From Cerrena zonata (lineage: Eukaryota > Basidiomycota > Agaricomycetes > Polyporales > Cerrenaceae), in the NCBI GenBank assembly GCA_038087015.1, contig JASBNA010000015.1, forward strand, positions 186,001-250,000: a stretch of 64,000 nt of DNA, in the 5' to 3' direction. How positions within the stretch are numbered: the first letter of the stretch is position 1; each line of letters begins with the position of its first letter. Below are positions 19,295 to 30,088 of this stretch, piece by piece. Under the pieces are notes generated by a model. That model saw nothing but the letters and a program-made list of their open reading frames with translations. It was not told where the DNA came from and did not search any database. The translations under genes were made by a program, and so were the position numbers.

Positions 19295-21046
19295 CTAATG
19301 AGCATCTTCATCATAATCTCTTATCGAAAGTGATTGAAAGAAGCCCATTAAAGCAATAAGAGATAGTATCCACCACATTAACCAAGATTTATCGTAAGAA
19401 TCACCTAAACTCATTAGCCAACCAAAGACTAAAGGACCAAAAAATCTAGCTAAGGCAGTTATACTTATTGTAGTACTATTTACATAAGCTCTATGATGTT
19501 TTTTAGCCGCACGGTGATTCAAGATCATTATTTGAGGCAGACCTGTAGCAGTTGCCAAAGTTCTAATGGAAGTAAGAATATATAATAAGACTGGAGTCAA
19601 CCAAGGTTTAAAAATTGGATTAAAATCATGAATGGTGAAAATGGTCCAAGGGACTAAGAAGTAAACCAATGGGAAGATTGCAGCTGAAAACCTGAAACCT
19701 CCAAGAGTCCCCAATTTACGATCAATATAAGGGAAAACTAAGAGTACGATAATCATCCCCATTATACCGGTCGACGAAAATAAAACCCCAATTGAGTTTG
19801 TATTCATCCCAAACCCACCTCCTATTGTAAAGGGGAACTTTAGATGGGATGGTTTGAACCTTGAAGCAAGAAAAACAGGTAAGAATTCCGAATAAATATT
19901 TGAATGCAATGAAATTAAAAAATTAGCCACGATAGCTTGAACTACTGCAACTGTAAAAGCACCTTTATACAAGTCTTCATTATAGAAATCTTCATCGTCA
20001 TTTGATTGAGAATAAGTTCTCACAATGGCTCTTGACATGGATCTTGACATAAAAGGATGGAAACTATCAACATCATCTTCGTCTTCATCTAAAACGTTGG
20101 AGCTCAAGGACTCGTCCCCATCACTAAGTGGTTGACTATGAACCGAAGAGGAATCGATTAAAGGAGTAGATTCATCATTTTGCAATTTCACATAGGATGG
20201 GAAGTGAGATTGCCAGGGTCTCAAAGGAGGTATTATACCGAAAAGTTTATATAAGAACCAATCACCTAATTCAAGACCATAATCTTTATTCAGACGTAAA
20301 TGATCATGAGTTTCTTCTAAGAAAAAAAACCCACAAATACAACTAAACCAAAGAAATAGTGAAACTACTATATTCGATAATGCATAAGGATGTTTAGTTA
20401 TGAAATTCTCATAAATCGAAGAAGAAGATGTAGAAGAACTAATAAATTCAGATTCATAAGGACTCTTGGGATTTGGTCTGGTTAATAAAGAAGAACCACC
20501 AATGGCGGGACCAATGGTTGAGCCTAGATTGAATAAAAGAGGTAATAAACTAAAAGCGGTTGCTTGATGTTTTCTTTCAACGGCAATTTCTCCAATGACC
20601 GTTCTCAAAACTGATATATTACCATTTAAACAACCAGCCAAGCTTCTTGCAGCAAGAGCCATATAAAAATTAGTACTAAATCCAAAAGAGATTAAACTTA
20701 TTGAGGTTCCAATTAATCCACATAACAAAACTTTCTTTCTACCAATTTTATCACTTAATTTCCCCCATCTGACTGCAAATAAGAATTGGGAAAGGGAAAA
20801 AGATGAAGCTAAATACGCGGTGTATTTTGGAATATCTTGTTCAGTGGGAGCTATCTTAAAGTCTCTAACCATATAATAAACGTATGGAAATAACGAAGTG
20901 AAACTAATTGGTTCACTAAATCTTATTAATGATACAATAAACAACTGCCAGTACGGGAAATCCTTCATGGTTTCCCTAAAAGTTAGCGACCGCTTACTCA
21001 ACGCGGAGCTTCTCCTGGAAACCTTAGTACTAGATGTTTCTGTCAT
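19295..21046 (-). CDS. MFS transporter, Ycr023c-type (copy 2)
   Basis: The 583-residue protein is collinear with the MFS protein at 16847-18607. It shares FRETMKDFPYWQLFIVSLIR (copy 1: FREAMKGFPVWQMFVVSIIR), WGKLSDKIGRKKVLLCGL, RSLAGCLNGNISVLR and LPLLFNLGSTIGPAIGG. It carries an extra Ser/Arg-rich N-terminus and its own acidic central loop ending FHPFMSRSMSRAIVR. Same strand, adjacent position and unbroken similarity show an old tandem duplication. Vacuolar or endomembrane transport is expected from the family; the substrate is unknown. Confidence 0.9.
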   Translation of the reverse strand: MTETSSTKVSRRSSALSKRSLTFRETMKDFPYWQLFIVSLIRFSEPISFTSLFPYVYYMVRDFKIAPTEQDIPKYTAYLASSFSLSQFLFAVRWGKLSDKIGRKKVLLCGLIGTSISLISFGFSTNFYMALAARSLAGCLNGNISVLRTVIGEIAVERKHQATAFSLLPLLFNLGSTIGPAIGGSSLLTRPNPKSPYESEFISSSTSSSSIYENFITKHPYALSNIVVSLFLWFSCICGFFFLEETHDHLRLNKDYGLELGDWFLYKLFGIIPPLRPWQSHFPSYVKLQNDESTPLIDSSSVHSQPLSDGDESLSSNVLDEDEDDVDSFHPFMSRSMSRAIVRTYSQSNDDEDFYNEDLYKGAFTVAVVQAIVANFLISLHSNIYSEFLPVFLASRFKPSHLKFPFTIGGGFGMNTNSIGVLFSSTGIMGMIIVLLVFPYIDRKLGTLGGFRFSAAIFPLVYFLVPWTIFTIHDFNPIFKPWLTPVLLYILTSIRTLATATGLPQIMILNHRAAKKHHRAYVNSTTISITALARFFGPLVFGWLMSLGDSYDKSWLMWWILSLIALMGFFQSLSIRDYDEDAH

Positions 21047-22088
21047 GGTTGAAGAAAAAGCTCAAGTTGGATTGTAGTTAAAATTTCGTTGGTGAATTTC
21101 AGCAGAGTTGTAGTTGGATTACTGATGGCTGCCCTAAGTCGTGCAATCTTATCGTGCCTCAGTTTTATCGGAGTAAATATACAAAAGCAGAGTACCAACG
21201 TCAAAGTACGAACGAAGATTAATATTAGCAGCGAATTATTCAACATGAACGTATTTAACATTAACTTTCTTAACATTAGCAGCGAACTGCTCAACATCAA
21301 CTAATTTAACGTTGACTTTTTCAACATTAACGTATTTGAGATTTAATATATCAACATTACTACATCAACGTATAGAATAGATCAACTCATTAAAGAGATT
21401 ACCTAAACCGTTATACTCATCATCGGCTCATCTGTTAAGTTCAGTACATCTCATACACTTCCAATACACTCGGTTGTAAACTGAGTGATCAAGTTGTCAC
21501 TTCAAATCAGTAAAGTAAGAAATCTAGAATTGGGCATATCCATACACCAAAGTAAACAACACGAAATCTCGAGAAACGAACACTGACAAAGCCATATTTG
21601 ACTATTAACTTTTGAATTAATTACGATATTGTAAGTTGGTTAGTAACCGTCTAAGATCACTTTCTACCATTAAAGGCGCAGCCCAATGGGAATTCGCCCT
21701 GGGCCCGTTTACTCTACTCGTCTAAAATAATGAGTATTGTACTAATTAGTGGGTTTCCTTCTACTGTAAGTTATCGTAGAAATAAGAGAATTATAAGAGA
21801 ATTATAAGAGATAATGGTTTGTTCCAATCTTTTGTCACCCGTTGATTTAACTTTGGGTAGATAGATTACTCTGGGTTATTTTTAGTAGTAAGTAGCGTGT
21901 ATTAAAAGAGAAAGGCACCTTTAATCTTGAAAGGAAAACAACGAGTGAAAAAAAAAAAAATAAATCAATTTTTTTTATTGAGAAAGTGGTCGCTCTTCTC
22001 GATAAAAGTTTTCAAAACAGTGTCATTCAAATATATATATATATATACATAAACATACAATAATTTTGGATACCACTGGTGTTTTTCT
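21047..22088. promoter_or_regulatory. divergent intergenic region with degenerate AACATTAAC repeats
   Basis: Degenerate units related to AACATTAACGT run from about 21180 to 21360. TA-rich tracts at 22029-22050 sit 40-60 bp before the Mid2-like start. A G/C-containing block lies near 21675-21710. No gene is seen. Confidence 0.5.
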
Positions 22089-23159
22089 ATGGATAGAGCC
22101 AAAATGACCACCTCTCAGACTGCTCGTTCGTTTATAATACTTTCGATAATCTCGGTTGTTGGGATATTATATGTTTTAACGCTATTTCCAGAACACAATT
22201 TGTTCTCCTGTTCCCATAAAATAAATGAAACCACCAATAATCATATAACACAACAAGAAGAGGAAGATGACTCTTTGATAGACCGAATCTTCCAGTATCC
22301 TTTGGGGATCGGCATGAAGTATTATTACACTCCTTCTATGATTAAAAGAGATGATAATAATTCCTCAACTAGTGCCAGTTCTGCTTTTACTAGTGAACAA
22401 TCGGCTACTGAAAGTAGTTTTGAAACCAGCACCAGTTCCTCTAGTTCCTCTAGATCCGCAAGACCATCTTCTACTGCGTCATCTGCACCTCAAACTTCTT
22501 CGGGTACTACCACCAGTGAAACCACATCTAGTTCTTCCGAACCAACCACCACTGATAATTCAACCAGTGACTCCAATGATAATTCCACCACCGATGACTC
22601 CAATGACTCATCCACCACCTCCACCGACGACGACTCGTCGTCGACATCTGATGATTCGACTACATCCGATGACTCTTCCACCACCGACGACTCATCATCT
22701 ACATCCGACGACTCTTCTACTACCGACGACTCTTCCTCCACGTCCGATGACTCCTCCAGTCTGACGAGCCACCGTAGAACATCCAAAAGTACCAGTCTTA
22801 CCACCATTAGTTCCCAAAGTGATGGTAAAACCGTGGTGGTAACCCAGACTTCGGTTTACACCGCCAATTCGTCTTCTGAACCTTCGGCTTCCAGTGGCAA
22901 TAATAAGAGTAACAACGATAGTGGCAGCGGCTTGACCAGAACCAACAAGATTGTCGTTGGTGTTGTTGTTGGGATTGGGGCCCCAATCCTTCTTGGTATT
23001 GCTGCTTTATTATTCTACTTCAAAAAGAGAAATAGTAAAGATTATGAAAATGGTGGATGGACTTTCTGGAGATCAAATGAGAAAAATGGTGAAGATAATT
23101 TCCTCAATGGTGAATTGGGTGTGAGAGACCGTAATATCAACCAAGGATCTAATTTTTAA
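22089..23159 (+). CDS. Mid2-like Ser/Thr-rich single-pass surface protein
   Basis: The 356-residue protein has an N-terminal hydrophobic segment at about residues 13-33 (signal or signal anchor). A long Ser/Thr/Asp-rich region contains many TDDSSSTSDDSST repeats and is expected to be heavily O-mannosylated. A transmembrane helix follows at about 290-312 (IVVGVVVGIGAPILLGIAAL) with a KKRN stop-transfer and a 40-residue cytoplasmic tail. Mid2, Mtl1 and Wsc wall-stress sensors have this architecture, and the GVVVGIGAPILLG helix is typical. A CTG codon lies in the Ser run, which reads better as Ser. Assignment rests on architecture, so the exact family member is uncertain. Confidence 0.8.
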   Translation: MDRAKMTTSQTARSFIILSIISVVGILYVLTLFPEHNLFSCSHKINETTNNHITQQEEEDDSLIDRIFQYPLGIGMKYYYTPSMIKRDDNNSSTSASSAFTSEQSATESSFETSTSSSSSSRSARPSSTASSAPQTSSGTTTSETTSSSSEPTTTDNSTSDSNDNSTTDDSNDSSTTSTDDDSSSTSDDSTTSDDSSTTDDSSSTSDDSSTTDDSSSTSDDSSSLTSHRRTSKSTSLTTISSQSDGKTVVVTQTSVYTANSSSEPSASSGNNKSNNDSGSGLTRTNKIVVGVVVGIGAPILLGIAALLFYFKKRNSKDYENGGWTFWRSNEKNGEDNFLNGELGVRDRNINQGSNF

Positions 23160-23389
23160 TTAAATACCCTAATTTATGTAATAGAAATGTATAACTAGAC
23201 CAAATTAATGTACTCCACAATATCACCGTTGGCAGATCCGTACCTTTTCATCTGCTGCGCGCGTGCGCACGACCAGACCACCCACCACCATTTGGGCCGG
23301 GGCACGCCCGCCGTTTTCGTCCAACCGACAAATGTTCATCACTTTGTTGTATTCGATGTATTGATTCGGGTCAAATATTCAGATATACC

Positions 23390-23495
23390 CTTGTGTAAGC
23401 TTGTATACACTTGTATACCCTTGTGTACCCTTGTGTACATTTATATACACTTATATACACTTATACACACTTATATACATATACACTTGTATACG
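23390..23495. repeat. imperfect tandem repeat of ACACTTGTATAC / ACACTTATATAC
   Basis: About nine units of 10-12 bp with the core CTTGTATACC or CTTATATACA follow one another in non-coding DNA. Confidence 0.8.
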
Positions 23496-24107
23496 GTACA
23501 TACGCAAATCCATAAGTGAAGGCAACAGTCGTGCCATTCGCCATAGAAATGTCTCAGACACTAAAAAATTTCTAAGACAATAACAAACACTGTCAGCAAC
23601 TTGGACAAAACCAACGGGAAAAAGTAGAGTAGTGTGGGAGGGACTGCAGTGCTAGCGGTTTGGGGTACTGAATAAAGTATGGTGAATGTAGAACAATTAA
23701 AAGTGTACGGAATCCCGATGAGCAGCCGAGAAACGTCAGGTCTCTGGCACCAGTTTATACAGGCTTCTCATAAGGGATCGTAATTCTGAGACATTATGGA
23801 CAATTCATATAGCAATTAAGGATGTCCGTTTGCATTGTGTTTTAAGAAAGTGTCTAAAAAATTGCCTTGTTTGTTTTGGTTTCACTTTGGATAATTCTCC
23901 ATTGCTCTTCACTTATTTTACTTTATTCGTTAGGTTGATTTGGTTAGTTCTCTTGCTTTTTTTTTTTTTTTTTTCTATTTTTTTTTTTTCTATTATTTTT
24001 TGTCTTTCTCTTCACTATTTTGCTGACTTCAAAGCTAATCCTTAAAATAAAAAAGAAGGTCCAACATAACTGAAGTTAGTGGTCCAGATATCCCGTTATT
24101 TTGTATT

Positions 24108-24190
24108 AGCTACTCTTTTTTCTTCCTTTTAGTTACTCTTTTTTCTTCCTTTTAGTTACTCTTTTTTCTCTCAAGTTACCCTTTTTTAAA
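24108..24190. repeat. 23-bp tandem repeat, three to four copies
   Basis: The unit AGTTACTCTTTTTTCTTCC plus TTTT repeats at 24108, 24131 and 24154 with a degenerate fourth copy at 24174. It lies 85-165 bp upstream of the next start codon, where it may act as the pyrimidine-rich promoter element. Confidence 0.85.
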
Positions 24191-24274
24191 GTTATTTTCG
24201 ATAGATCTTCAATTGTTAAAAGATTTGCAGTTTTGATTGTCAATCCTTTTTTTTTGACTTGACATGAATTGACC

Positions 24275-26286
24275 ATGGTGAATATTTCATCTTTATTAAG
24301 CCACAGTGGATCGGAAGATGATAGACCTATTCCGGTCAAACAGGAACACAAGTCTTCTGATTCCAATTCTTTCAATTCAACTTCCAATTCAACTTCCAAT
24401 TCAACTTCCAATTCAACTTCCAATTCAACTTCCAATTCAACTTCCAATTCGACTTCCAATTCAACTTCCAATTCGACTTCCAATTTGACTTCCAACTCGC
24501 CCCCCAACTCGGCCTTCAATTCGACTTCTTCAAGTTCCATCAATACTAATCATAAGATTAGAAAACAAATCCCAAAATGTAAAATTAATAAACGATTATT
24601 ATCACAAAAAAAATTGGTGCAAATTGCAATAAGAAGAAAAACTTTTCCCAAGAAACTCAAACCGGCCCAGTTATCTGACGAAGAAGACGATGAATGGAAT
24701 GACTTGAATTCCAATTCAAAATTACATATAAAGTCATTAGAAGCTGGTCTTCGAGTTAAATTAACTTTAGCTCCATCTCTAATGGAATTATATCAATCAT
24801 TAACTCCCCATAATAATCGCCAACTTGATATGAATCAATTACAATACGATGGAGAAACTAAACATGAAAAAGTATCTCCAAGTATCGAATTAGATAATCA
24901 AGAAATGACTAATAAAAATACTTATCATAAAATTAATAAACTGGGTAAACTGGGGAAATTAATAAGTAAATCAGTTCAATTGATTGACAATAATTTGGTT
25001 AACCTTTCTAAAACTTCAAATAAAGTATTACAAAATTACTTTAGTGATTCAAAAACAAACGATGATAATGTCGATCACTCAAAAGATATTGATTCAATTA
25101 GTTCTCCTGCATCTCCAAGAATTTCTAAAAAAACTAATCAAAAGAAGAAACTATCCGCTCCTTCGTTTAATTCTTTATCTACTGCTGTTCATGTTTTATT
25201 TGGTTTAAGTGAATTCACTCTAGTAAGAGTAACAAGATCAACAACTACTAATTTGGAAGGTTCAGTGGTTTTAAAATTAGAAACCGCTAAACCGGGTGAT
25301 TATAAGCTATTTGATGATAGTGAGTTTCTAAGTGAAATGATCCATAGTATCGGTCATAAAAATACAGTTCCTTCGAATCTTTTTTTGAAAAAAATTGTCG
25401 CTAGACCTCGTTATAAATCTGATATGAAAATTTATCTTATCCCTAAAAACTATGATTCTTCTCTTTATGTTGATGAAAGAATGTTTGAAAGAGACTTAAT
25501 AAATGGTATTATTGATTTTGAAAAACCCTTGGATAGAAATATCTTCTCAACTTTTAATCCTCATAATATCTTATTGGATTTTAAAAATTTATTAGACTCA
25601 AGTCAAAAATTGAATGATCTTAATAAATCAGATAAATCTCCTCTTAAATTAAATTCAGATGAAGCTATGTCTCCCTCTTCAAGCTCTGCTTCTGGTGGTT
25701 CTGCTTCTTGTTATTCTTCTCAATTTACTCCAATACTGGAAAATTCAAATAGCAGAGCAAGCTATATCTCAAATGATGATTTGAATTCTCAAAGATATTC
25801 CGATTCTTTACCTTTGCCTCCTCCTACTTCGTCAACAAACTCTTCTACTTCATCGTCAGCAAATTCAAATTCAACCCCAATGCTGGAACTTAACCGTTCT
25901 GCTCCTCCCCCAACTCCAACTTCATTATCTTCCCTGTCATTACCTTTACTGAAATTCATTTATAGACCTTTACATTCAAATAGAATGCCCCCCTTAATTC
26001 CTCTGGGGATTCCTTTCAATAATGAAAAAGTTGGTGATTCTAAAAATAATTTAAAAATTCCAATGAATCAGTAAGTTCAGGTTCTTCAGGTTCTTCAGCT
26101 TCTTTATTAAGTGATTTTAATCAGAAAACTCCTTCTTCAAATAGTTCTGCCACTTCGATTCATTCCATCGAAAGATTACCGGATCCCAAAACCAATCCCA
26201 ATTCAAATAATTCAATGCTTCCTCCTTTTAAGTCAATTTCAAATTATATTCAAAATGATCAAACTGACCAATATGTTCAAAAATGA
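24275..26286 (+). CDS. unrecognised protein with NSTS repeat, one frame break
   Basis: The chosen start is the ATG at 24275 in the context ACCATGG. The N-terminus MVNISSLLSHSGSEDDRPIP leads into a run of about twelve Asn-Ser-Thr-Ser units (about residues 33-80), then a basic segment KIRKQIPKCKINKRLL. A probable globular domain comes near residues 300-440 (STAVHVLFGLSEFTLVRVTR to FNPHNILLDFKNLL), followed by Ser/Pro-rich C-terminal regions. The frame ends at 26074, but adding one A in the A5 run at 26053-26057 (or 26042-26046) continues it as NSNESVSSGSSGSSAS to a TGA at 26284-26286, about 670 residues in all. I do not recognise the family. Confidence 0.75.
24367..24520 (+). repeat. coding 12-bp minisatellite (NSTS units)
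   Basis: The unit TTCCAATTCAAC is repeated about twelve times in frame with few changes, the later copies carrying TCG or TTG variants. It encodes a Ser/Thr/Asn tract near the N-terminus of the gene at 24275. Confidence 0.9.
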
Positions 26287-26654
26287 TTAATAGTCATTAA
26301 TTTATGCGGTTTGCTGTACTGCAAAGGCAGAAATATATCTACATATAAGTGATTTCTACTCTATTAATCGATTATTTATTCTCTAAAATTCATGAAAAGC
26401 TTTAATGACAACTCCACTTAATGATTACCCCTTTAATGAAACTTGTTGATGTTTTTTTTTTTTTTCTGTTTTCCATTTTCATATTTTTATAATTCAACAT
26501 TTCTATGTAGATTATTCTTTTGCTAGTACAGCTATTTCAATTCTTGATATTTCATTCTTTTTCGAATTAATTATTTATATTAGTGCTTACAATATATTTC
26601 ATTCTTTACTTAATTTGTTATTTTTTTTGCTATTATTTAGTTTTTATACATGTT
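26287..26654. other. 3'-3' intergenic space
   Basis: AT-rich sequence with T-runs between convergent genes. I see nothing else. Confidence 0.6.
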
Positions 26655-28103
26655 TTAAACATTTAATGAAACAGATTCACTATGGATTTGGTTTTTAAAT
26701 GGTTCTAAAGCTTTAGCAACATCATTTTGAACAAATTTTTCAGTTTGTTGTGGAGCTCTACCAACAAAAGTAGAAGGATCTAATAATTTATCCAAATCAT
26801 TCCAAATTGGTTCGAAATACTTAGTATTTCTAACTCTTTCAATTAAATCATTGTCACCACCTTCTTGTTTAACAACTGCACTTGCTTGATGAGATAAAAC
26901 TCTAATTTCTTCGTGGCAATCTTGTCTTGAAGCACCTTTTTCAACCATTGCCATAATGATATTTTCAGTAGCCATAAATGGTAATTCAGACATAATTCTT
27001 CTTTCAATAACTTTTGGATAAACAACTAATCCACTAGTAATATTAGTTAAAGTTGATAATAAAATATCAGCAGTTAAAAAGGCAGAAGGAATTGAAATTC
27101 TTCTGATTGCAGAATCATCTAAAGTTCTTTCAAACCATTGAACTGAAGCAGTTTGGATAGCATCATTTAATAAACCACCCAAATGTCTTGACAAAGAACA
27201 AACTCTTTCACATCTCATTGGATTTCTTTTATAAGCCATGGCAGATGAACCGATTTGAGATTTTTCAAAAGGTTCTTCGATTTCTTTCAAATTAGCTAAT
27301 AATCTAATATCAGTAGCGAATTTATGACAAGTAGCACCTAATGATGCTAAAGGACTTAAAACGTCGATATCAATTTTTCTTGAATAAGTTTGACCAGTAA
27401 CTGGATAAACGTGTTCAAATCCTAATAATTTAACTACGGTTTCATCTAATAATTCAACTTTATCGTGATCACCATGGAATAAAGATAAGAAAGAAGCTTG
27501 AGTACCAGTAGTACCTTTAACCCCTCTTAAGCCAATATCATTTCTAGCTCTAACCATATTTCTTAAATCCCATAATAATTCTTGAATCCATAAAGTAGCT
27601 CTTTTACCAACGGTAGTTAATTGAGCTGGTTGAAAATGAGTCCAACCTAAAACTGGTAAATCTTTATATTCTAAAGCGAATTTTGATAATCTATCAATAA
27701 CGTTAACTAATTTTGGAATAATAACATCATAGGCATCTCTTAAGAAAATCAAATCTGCATTATCAGTAACGAAACATGAAGTTGCACCTAAATGAATAAT
27801 ACCAGCAGCATCTGGACAAGTTTTACCAAAAGTATGAACATGTGCCATAACATCATGTCTAACTATAGCTTCTTCTTTGGTGGCAGCAGCAATTTCTTCA
27901 TCAGTAATTTCCAAATGATTTTTCATTTGTTCAATTGCTGAATCACTAATAACATTTAAACCAACTTCTTTTTCAGCAATTGCTAAATTATACCATAATT
28001 TTCTCCAAGTTGAAAATCTATTTCTTAATGAAAAAATTTTTGACATTTCTTCAGATGCATATCTTGAAGATAATGGGGTAGAGTATTTATCATTAGCAGA
28101 CAT
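26655..28103 (-). CDS. ADE13: adenylosuccinate lyase
   Basis: The enzyme splits succinylaminoimidazole-carboxamide ribotide and adenylosuccinate in purine synthesis. At 482 residues it has exactly the S. cerevisiae length. The fumarase/aspartase-superfamily signature [15 protein letters not shown] is present at about residues 288-302, with [17 protein letters not shown] and the catalytic-region segment [18 protein letters not shown]. The ATG at 28103 begins [24 protein letters not shown] site lies about 130 bp upstream, as expected for Bas1/Gcn4-regulated ADE genes. The protein is cytosolic and tetrameric by family. The call is secure. Confidence 0.98.
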   Translation of the reverse strand: MSANDKYSTPLSSRYASEEMSKIFSLRNRFSTWRKLWYNLAIAEKEVGLNVISDSAIEQMKNHLEITDEEIAAATKEEAIVRHDVMAHVHTFGKTCPDAAGIIHLGATSCFVTDNADLIFLRDAYDVIIPKLVNVIDRLSKFALEYKDLPVLGWTHFQPAQLTTVGKRATLWIQELLWDLRNMVRARNDIGLRGVKGTTGTQASFLSLFHGDHDKVELLDETVVKLLGFEHVYPVTGQTYSRKIDIDVLSPLASLGATCHKFATDIRLLANLKEIEEPFEKSQIGSSAMAYKRNPMRCERVCSLSRHLGGLLNDAIQTASVQWFERTLDDSAIRRISIPSAFLTADILLSTLTNITSGLVVYPKVIERRIMSELPFMATENIIMAMVEKGASRQDCHEEIRVLSHQASAVVKQEGGDNDLIERVRNTKYFEPIWNDLDKLLDPSTFVGRAPQQTEKFVQNDVAKALEPFKNQIHSESVSLNV

Positions 28104-28232
28104 CTTGATTACTATATTTACACTTACTTAAGAGAAATCAACTCCTAAAAACTGAAAATTCAACGTTATTTATATATTCAATTTCAAAATCTCCCAATTC
28201 TGGGGGCAGCCCATGCTCATTTCCTGATATTT

Positions 28233-28238
28233 TGACTC
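28233..28238. promoter_or_regulatory. TGACTC element upstream of ADE13
   Basis: TGACTC is the core bound by Bas1 and Gcn4 in yeast purine and amino-acid genes. It lies 130 bp upstream of the ADE13 start, a typical distance. Confidence 0.5.
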
Positions 28239-28371
28239 TGCACCCATCTCATTAAAAGGTAAACACCGGTACATCTGAACCCCGGTCCAAACCGGTACAC
28301 CATTCGAAGTACACCTACAGAGACCGTGACTGCAATTCTATTTGACTATGATACGTGATACAGGTGACGGA

Positions 28372-28755
28372 TTACGACTCTTCATCGCTAGGGTACTCTT
28401 GAGACTCGTCTTGCGCTTGGCCGCTCGTGTTAATTAAATCTTCATTCAACACCTGTTTCTCTTCCGCTCCTTGTAAGAAGAGGGAATACACTGCACCTTT
28501 GAAAAGAGTGTAAACGAGTCCTATCTTCAACTCAAGGCCCCTCAAGGTTTCGGCCAACTCAGTGGCAGACCCGTCTATTTGGTCCAGCGAATTCTCCGAA
28601 GTAGTCTTCACATTGGTGTGATTGAGTTTTCGTATCTCGTCCGATAACGTGTTTAGCTTGACTGCCAACAATTGGTACTGCGCTAGAATCTGGGCCTCCA
28701 AAGGCAGGAGCAGCGGGTCCTTCGAGTAGTCCGCCGTTAATATATCCTTGACCAT
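28372..28755 (-). CDS. DAD3: DASH/Dam1 complex subunit Dad3
   Basis: Dad3 is one of ten subunits of the DASH ring that couples kinetochores to microtubules. The core LLPLEAQILAQYQLLAVKLN and the C-terminal LRGLELKIGLVYTLFKGAVY followed by SLFLQ match Dad3 (LEVKIGLVGTLLKGSVYSL in S. cerevisiae). From the ATG at 28755 the protein has 127 residues, longer than the 94 of S. cerevisiae because of an insert after the first helix and an acidic tail. The frame continues 30 codons upstream without an ATG, so a short first exon cannot be excluded. It ends 268 bp from ADE13 on the same strand. Confidence 0.88.
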   Translation of the reverse strand: MVKDILTADYSKDPLLLPLEAQILAQYQLLAVKLNTLSDEIRKLNHTNVKTTSENSLDQIDGSATELAETLRGLELKIGLVYTLFKGAVYSLFLQGAEEKQVLNEDLINTSGQAQDESQEYPSDEES

Positions 28756-29076
28756 CCTGGTGTTAACCGACTGGAAAAGCTTATTGAAGCGGTTCTGTTG
28801 GTTGTTTATCTTCTCGGTTGGGCCAAAACGTATTGGTACGAACACGTAGAAATCGAGGATCAGTTAGTTACAGAACCCGTGCACCAAACAGTATAAGCCA
28901 TTCTCCTACATATAAAGTATAAGAATAGAGAAGATGAAATTTGAAAAAAAGACTGACAAAGCAATCCGAGTGCAAGTTTTTGATATATTAAGAGTTCATT
29001 TGGGTAATTAGAAACCAATTGGGAGTCAGAAGATATCAAATTGATAGTAGAAAGGGGAAGAACACTTAGTTGAACC
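28756..29076. promoter_or_regulatory. divergent promoter between DAD3 and POM33
   Basis: About 320 bp separate two divergent genes. CCCGTGCACCA lies at 28876-28886, the same core as in the MIP1 and ARC15 upstream regions. Confidence 0.5.
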
Positions 29077-29880
29077 ATGTCTGCACCAGCTACTGCCAAT
29101 AGTACGTCATCGGCTACTACACCATCAGTTACACCAAATTCAGGTAACGAAGCCAAAGCTCAATCCAATGGAGTTACTAATGTTACTGTTGATCCTAAGG
29201 ATCGTAAGAAGAAGTTGATTCGTAAGCAAGGAGGAATCAATCCAATCAAATATCAATTATGGTTGGCAGGACATGCCAGTGCCATTGTGTTTGGGTCGAT
29301 TAGTTTTGTCTTTCAAATTTTATGGTTACCAAATAAATTCTACATCAACTCAATTGCTTATAGATTATCGTTGTTAGGATCAATTACTGCATTGACTGCC
29401 ACTTTATCTCATAAATTTGGTTTAAGTTACTTACCTCCTCACTCAACTTTGGTTGCTCAGCAAAACTTCCAATATCTTGTTTTAGCCGTTGCTTGGATCT
29501 TTACTTTTAAATCAATATTCAAAATTATTCCTTACTACTTAATTGCAGTCTTACAATTATCCAATCATAAAAAAATCGATGCGGTTTTGAAACAAGCTCC
29601 ATTTTTAGCTTCCATCATTGCATATGATGAATTGTTCTTAATTGGTTATTTATTAATTAGAACTGTTTTCTTTAGAAATACTTCTGGTTATCAATTACTT
29701 TTATTCCTTTTCTTTTACTGGTTGAGAATCTTGTACAACAAGGAAACAACCACCTTGTTCAAAGCAATCATTGAAAGATTGGATGGTAAAGTGGCTCCAA
29801 TTGAAAATGAAAAAGTTCAACACATATGGGGTAAAATCAAATTGTTCTTAGACGATAAACAACATTCTAATGAATACTAA
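29077..29880 (+). CDS. POM33: Pom33/Per33 family nuclear-pore/ER membrane protein (TMEM33 type)
   Basis: The 267-residue protein has a Ser/Thr/Asn-rich N-terminus (about 50 residues) and four to five membrane segments, including WLAGHASAIVFGSISFVFQI, AYRLSLLGSITALTATLSH and FQYLVLAVAWIFTFKSIFKI. The amphipathic C-terminal end IKLFLDDKQHSNEY is typical of TMEM33 homologs. S. cerevisiae Pom33 and its paralog Per33 help in nuclear pore distribution and ER shape. The sequence does not say which paralog this is; CTG yeasts usually have one. The start MSAPATANSTSS lies in a good yeast context. Confidence 0.88.
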   Translation: MSAPATANSTSSATTPSVTPNSGNEAKAQSNGVTNVTVDPKDRKKKLIRKQGGINPIKYQLWLAGHASAIVFGSISFVFQILWLPNKFYINSIAYRLSLLGSITALTATLSHKFGLSYLPPHSTLVAQQNFQYLVLAVAWIFTFKSIFKIIPYYLIAVLQLSNHKKIDAVLKQAPFLASIIAYDELFLIGYLLIRTVFFRNTSGYQLLLFLFFYWLRILYNKETTTLFKAIIERLDGKVAPIENEKVQHIWGKIKLFLDDKQHSNEY

Positions 29881-30088
29881 TCCTCCCATATCTTTTGATA
29901 TTCTACTTGTTCTGTTAGTATATATACTTTCTGTTTTATTAGTGAATGAAATCCGTACATTTTTTCTTTTTTGCTGTGTATTAAATTTTCTGTAGAAAAA
30001 AGGGTCATAGTTAACACTCAGTCTTGTTTTCTTCAATTGAACCATATTCCAGTAGAGTTGACTCCTGAAATAACACATCAATTGAACC

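Larger units (their letters stand above)
23160..24274. other. intergenic region with GC-rich island and tandem repeats
   Basis: A GC-rich island at 23225-23320 contains an alternating purine-pyrimidine run at 23256-23271. Repeats of CTTGTATACAC follow at 23390-23495, and a T-rich 23-bp repeat at 24108-24190. No gene is seen. Confidence 0.55.

Noticed and set aside
22490..22807. Val/Glu/Ser-rich minus-strand ORF
   Set aside because: It is the antisense of the Ser/Asp repeat of the Mid2-like gene.
24133..24543. ELEVELEV minus-strand ORF
   Set aside because: Antisense of the coding 12-bp repeat, so a by-product.
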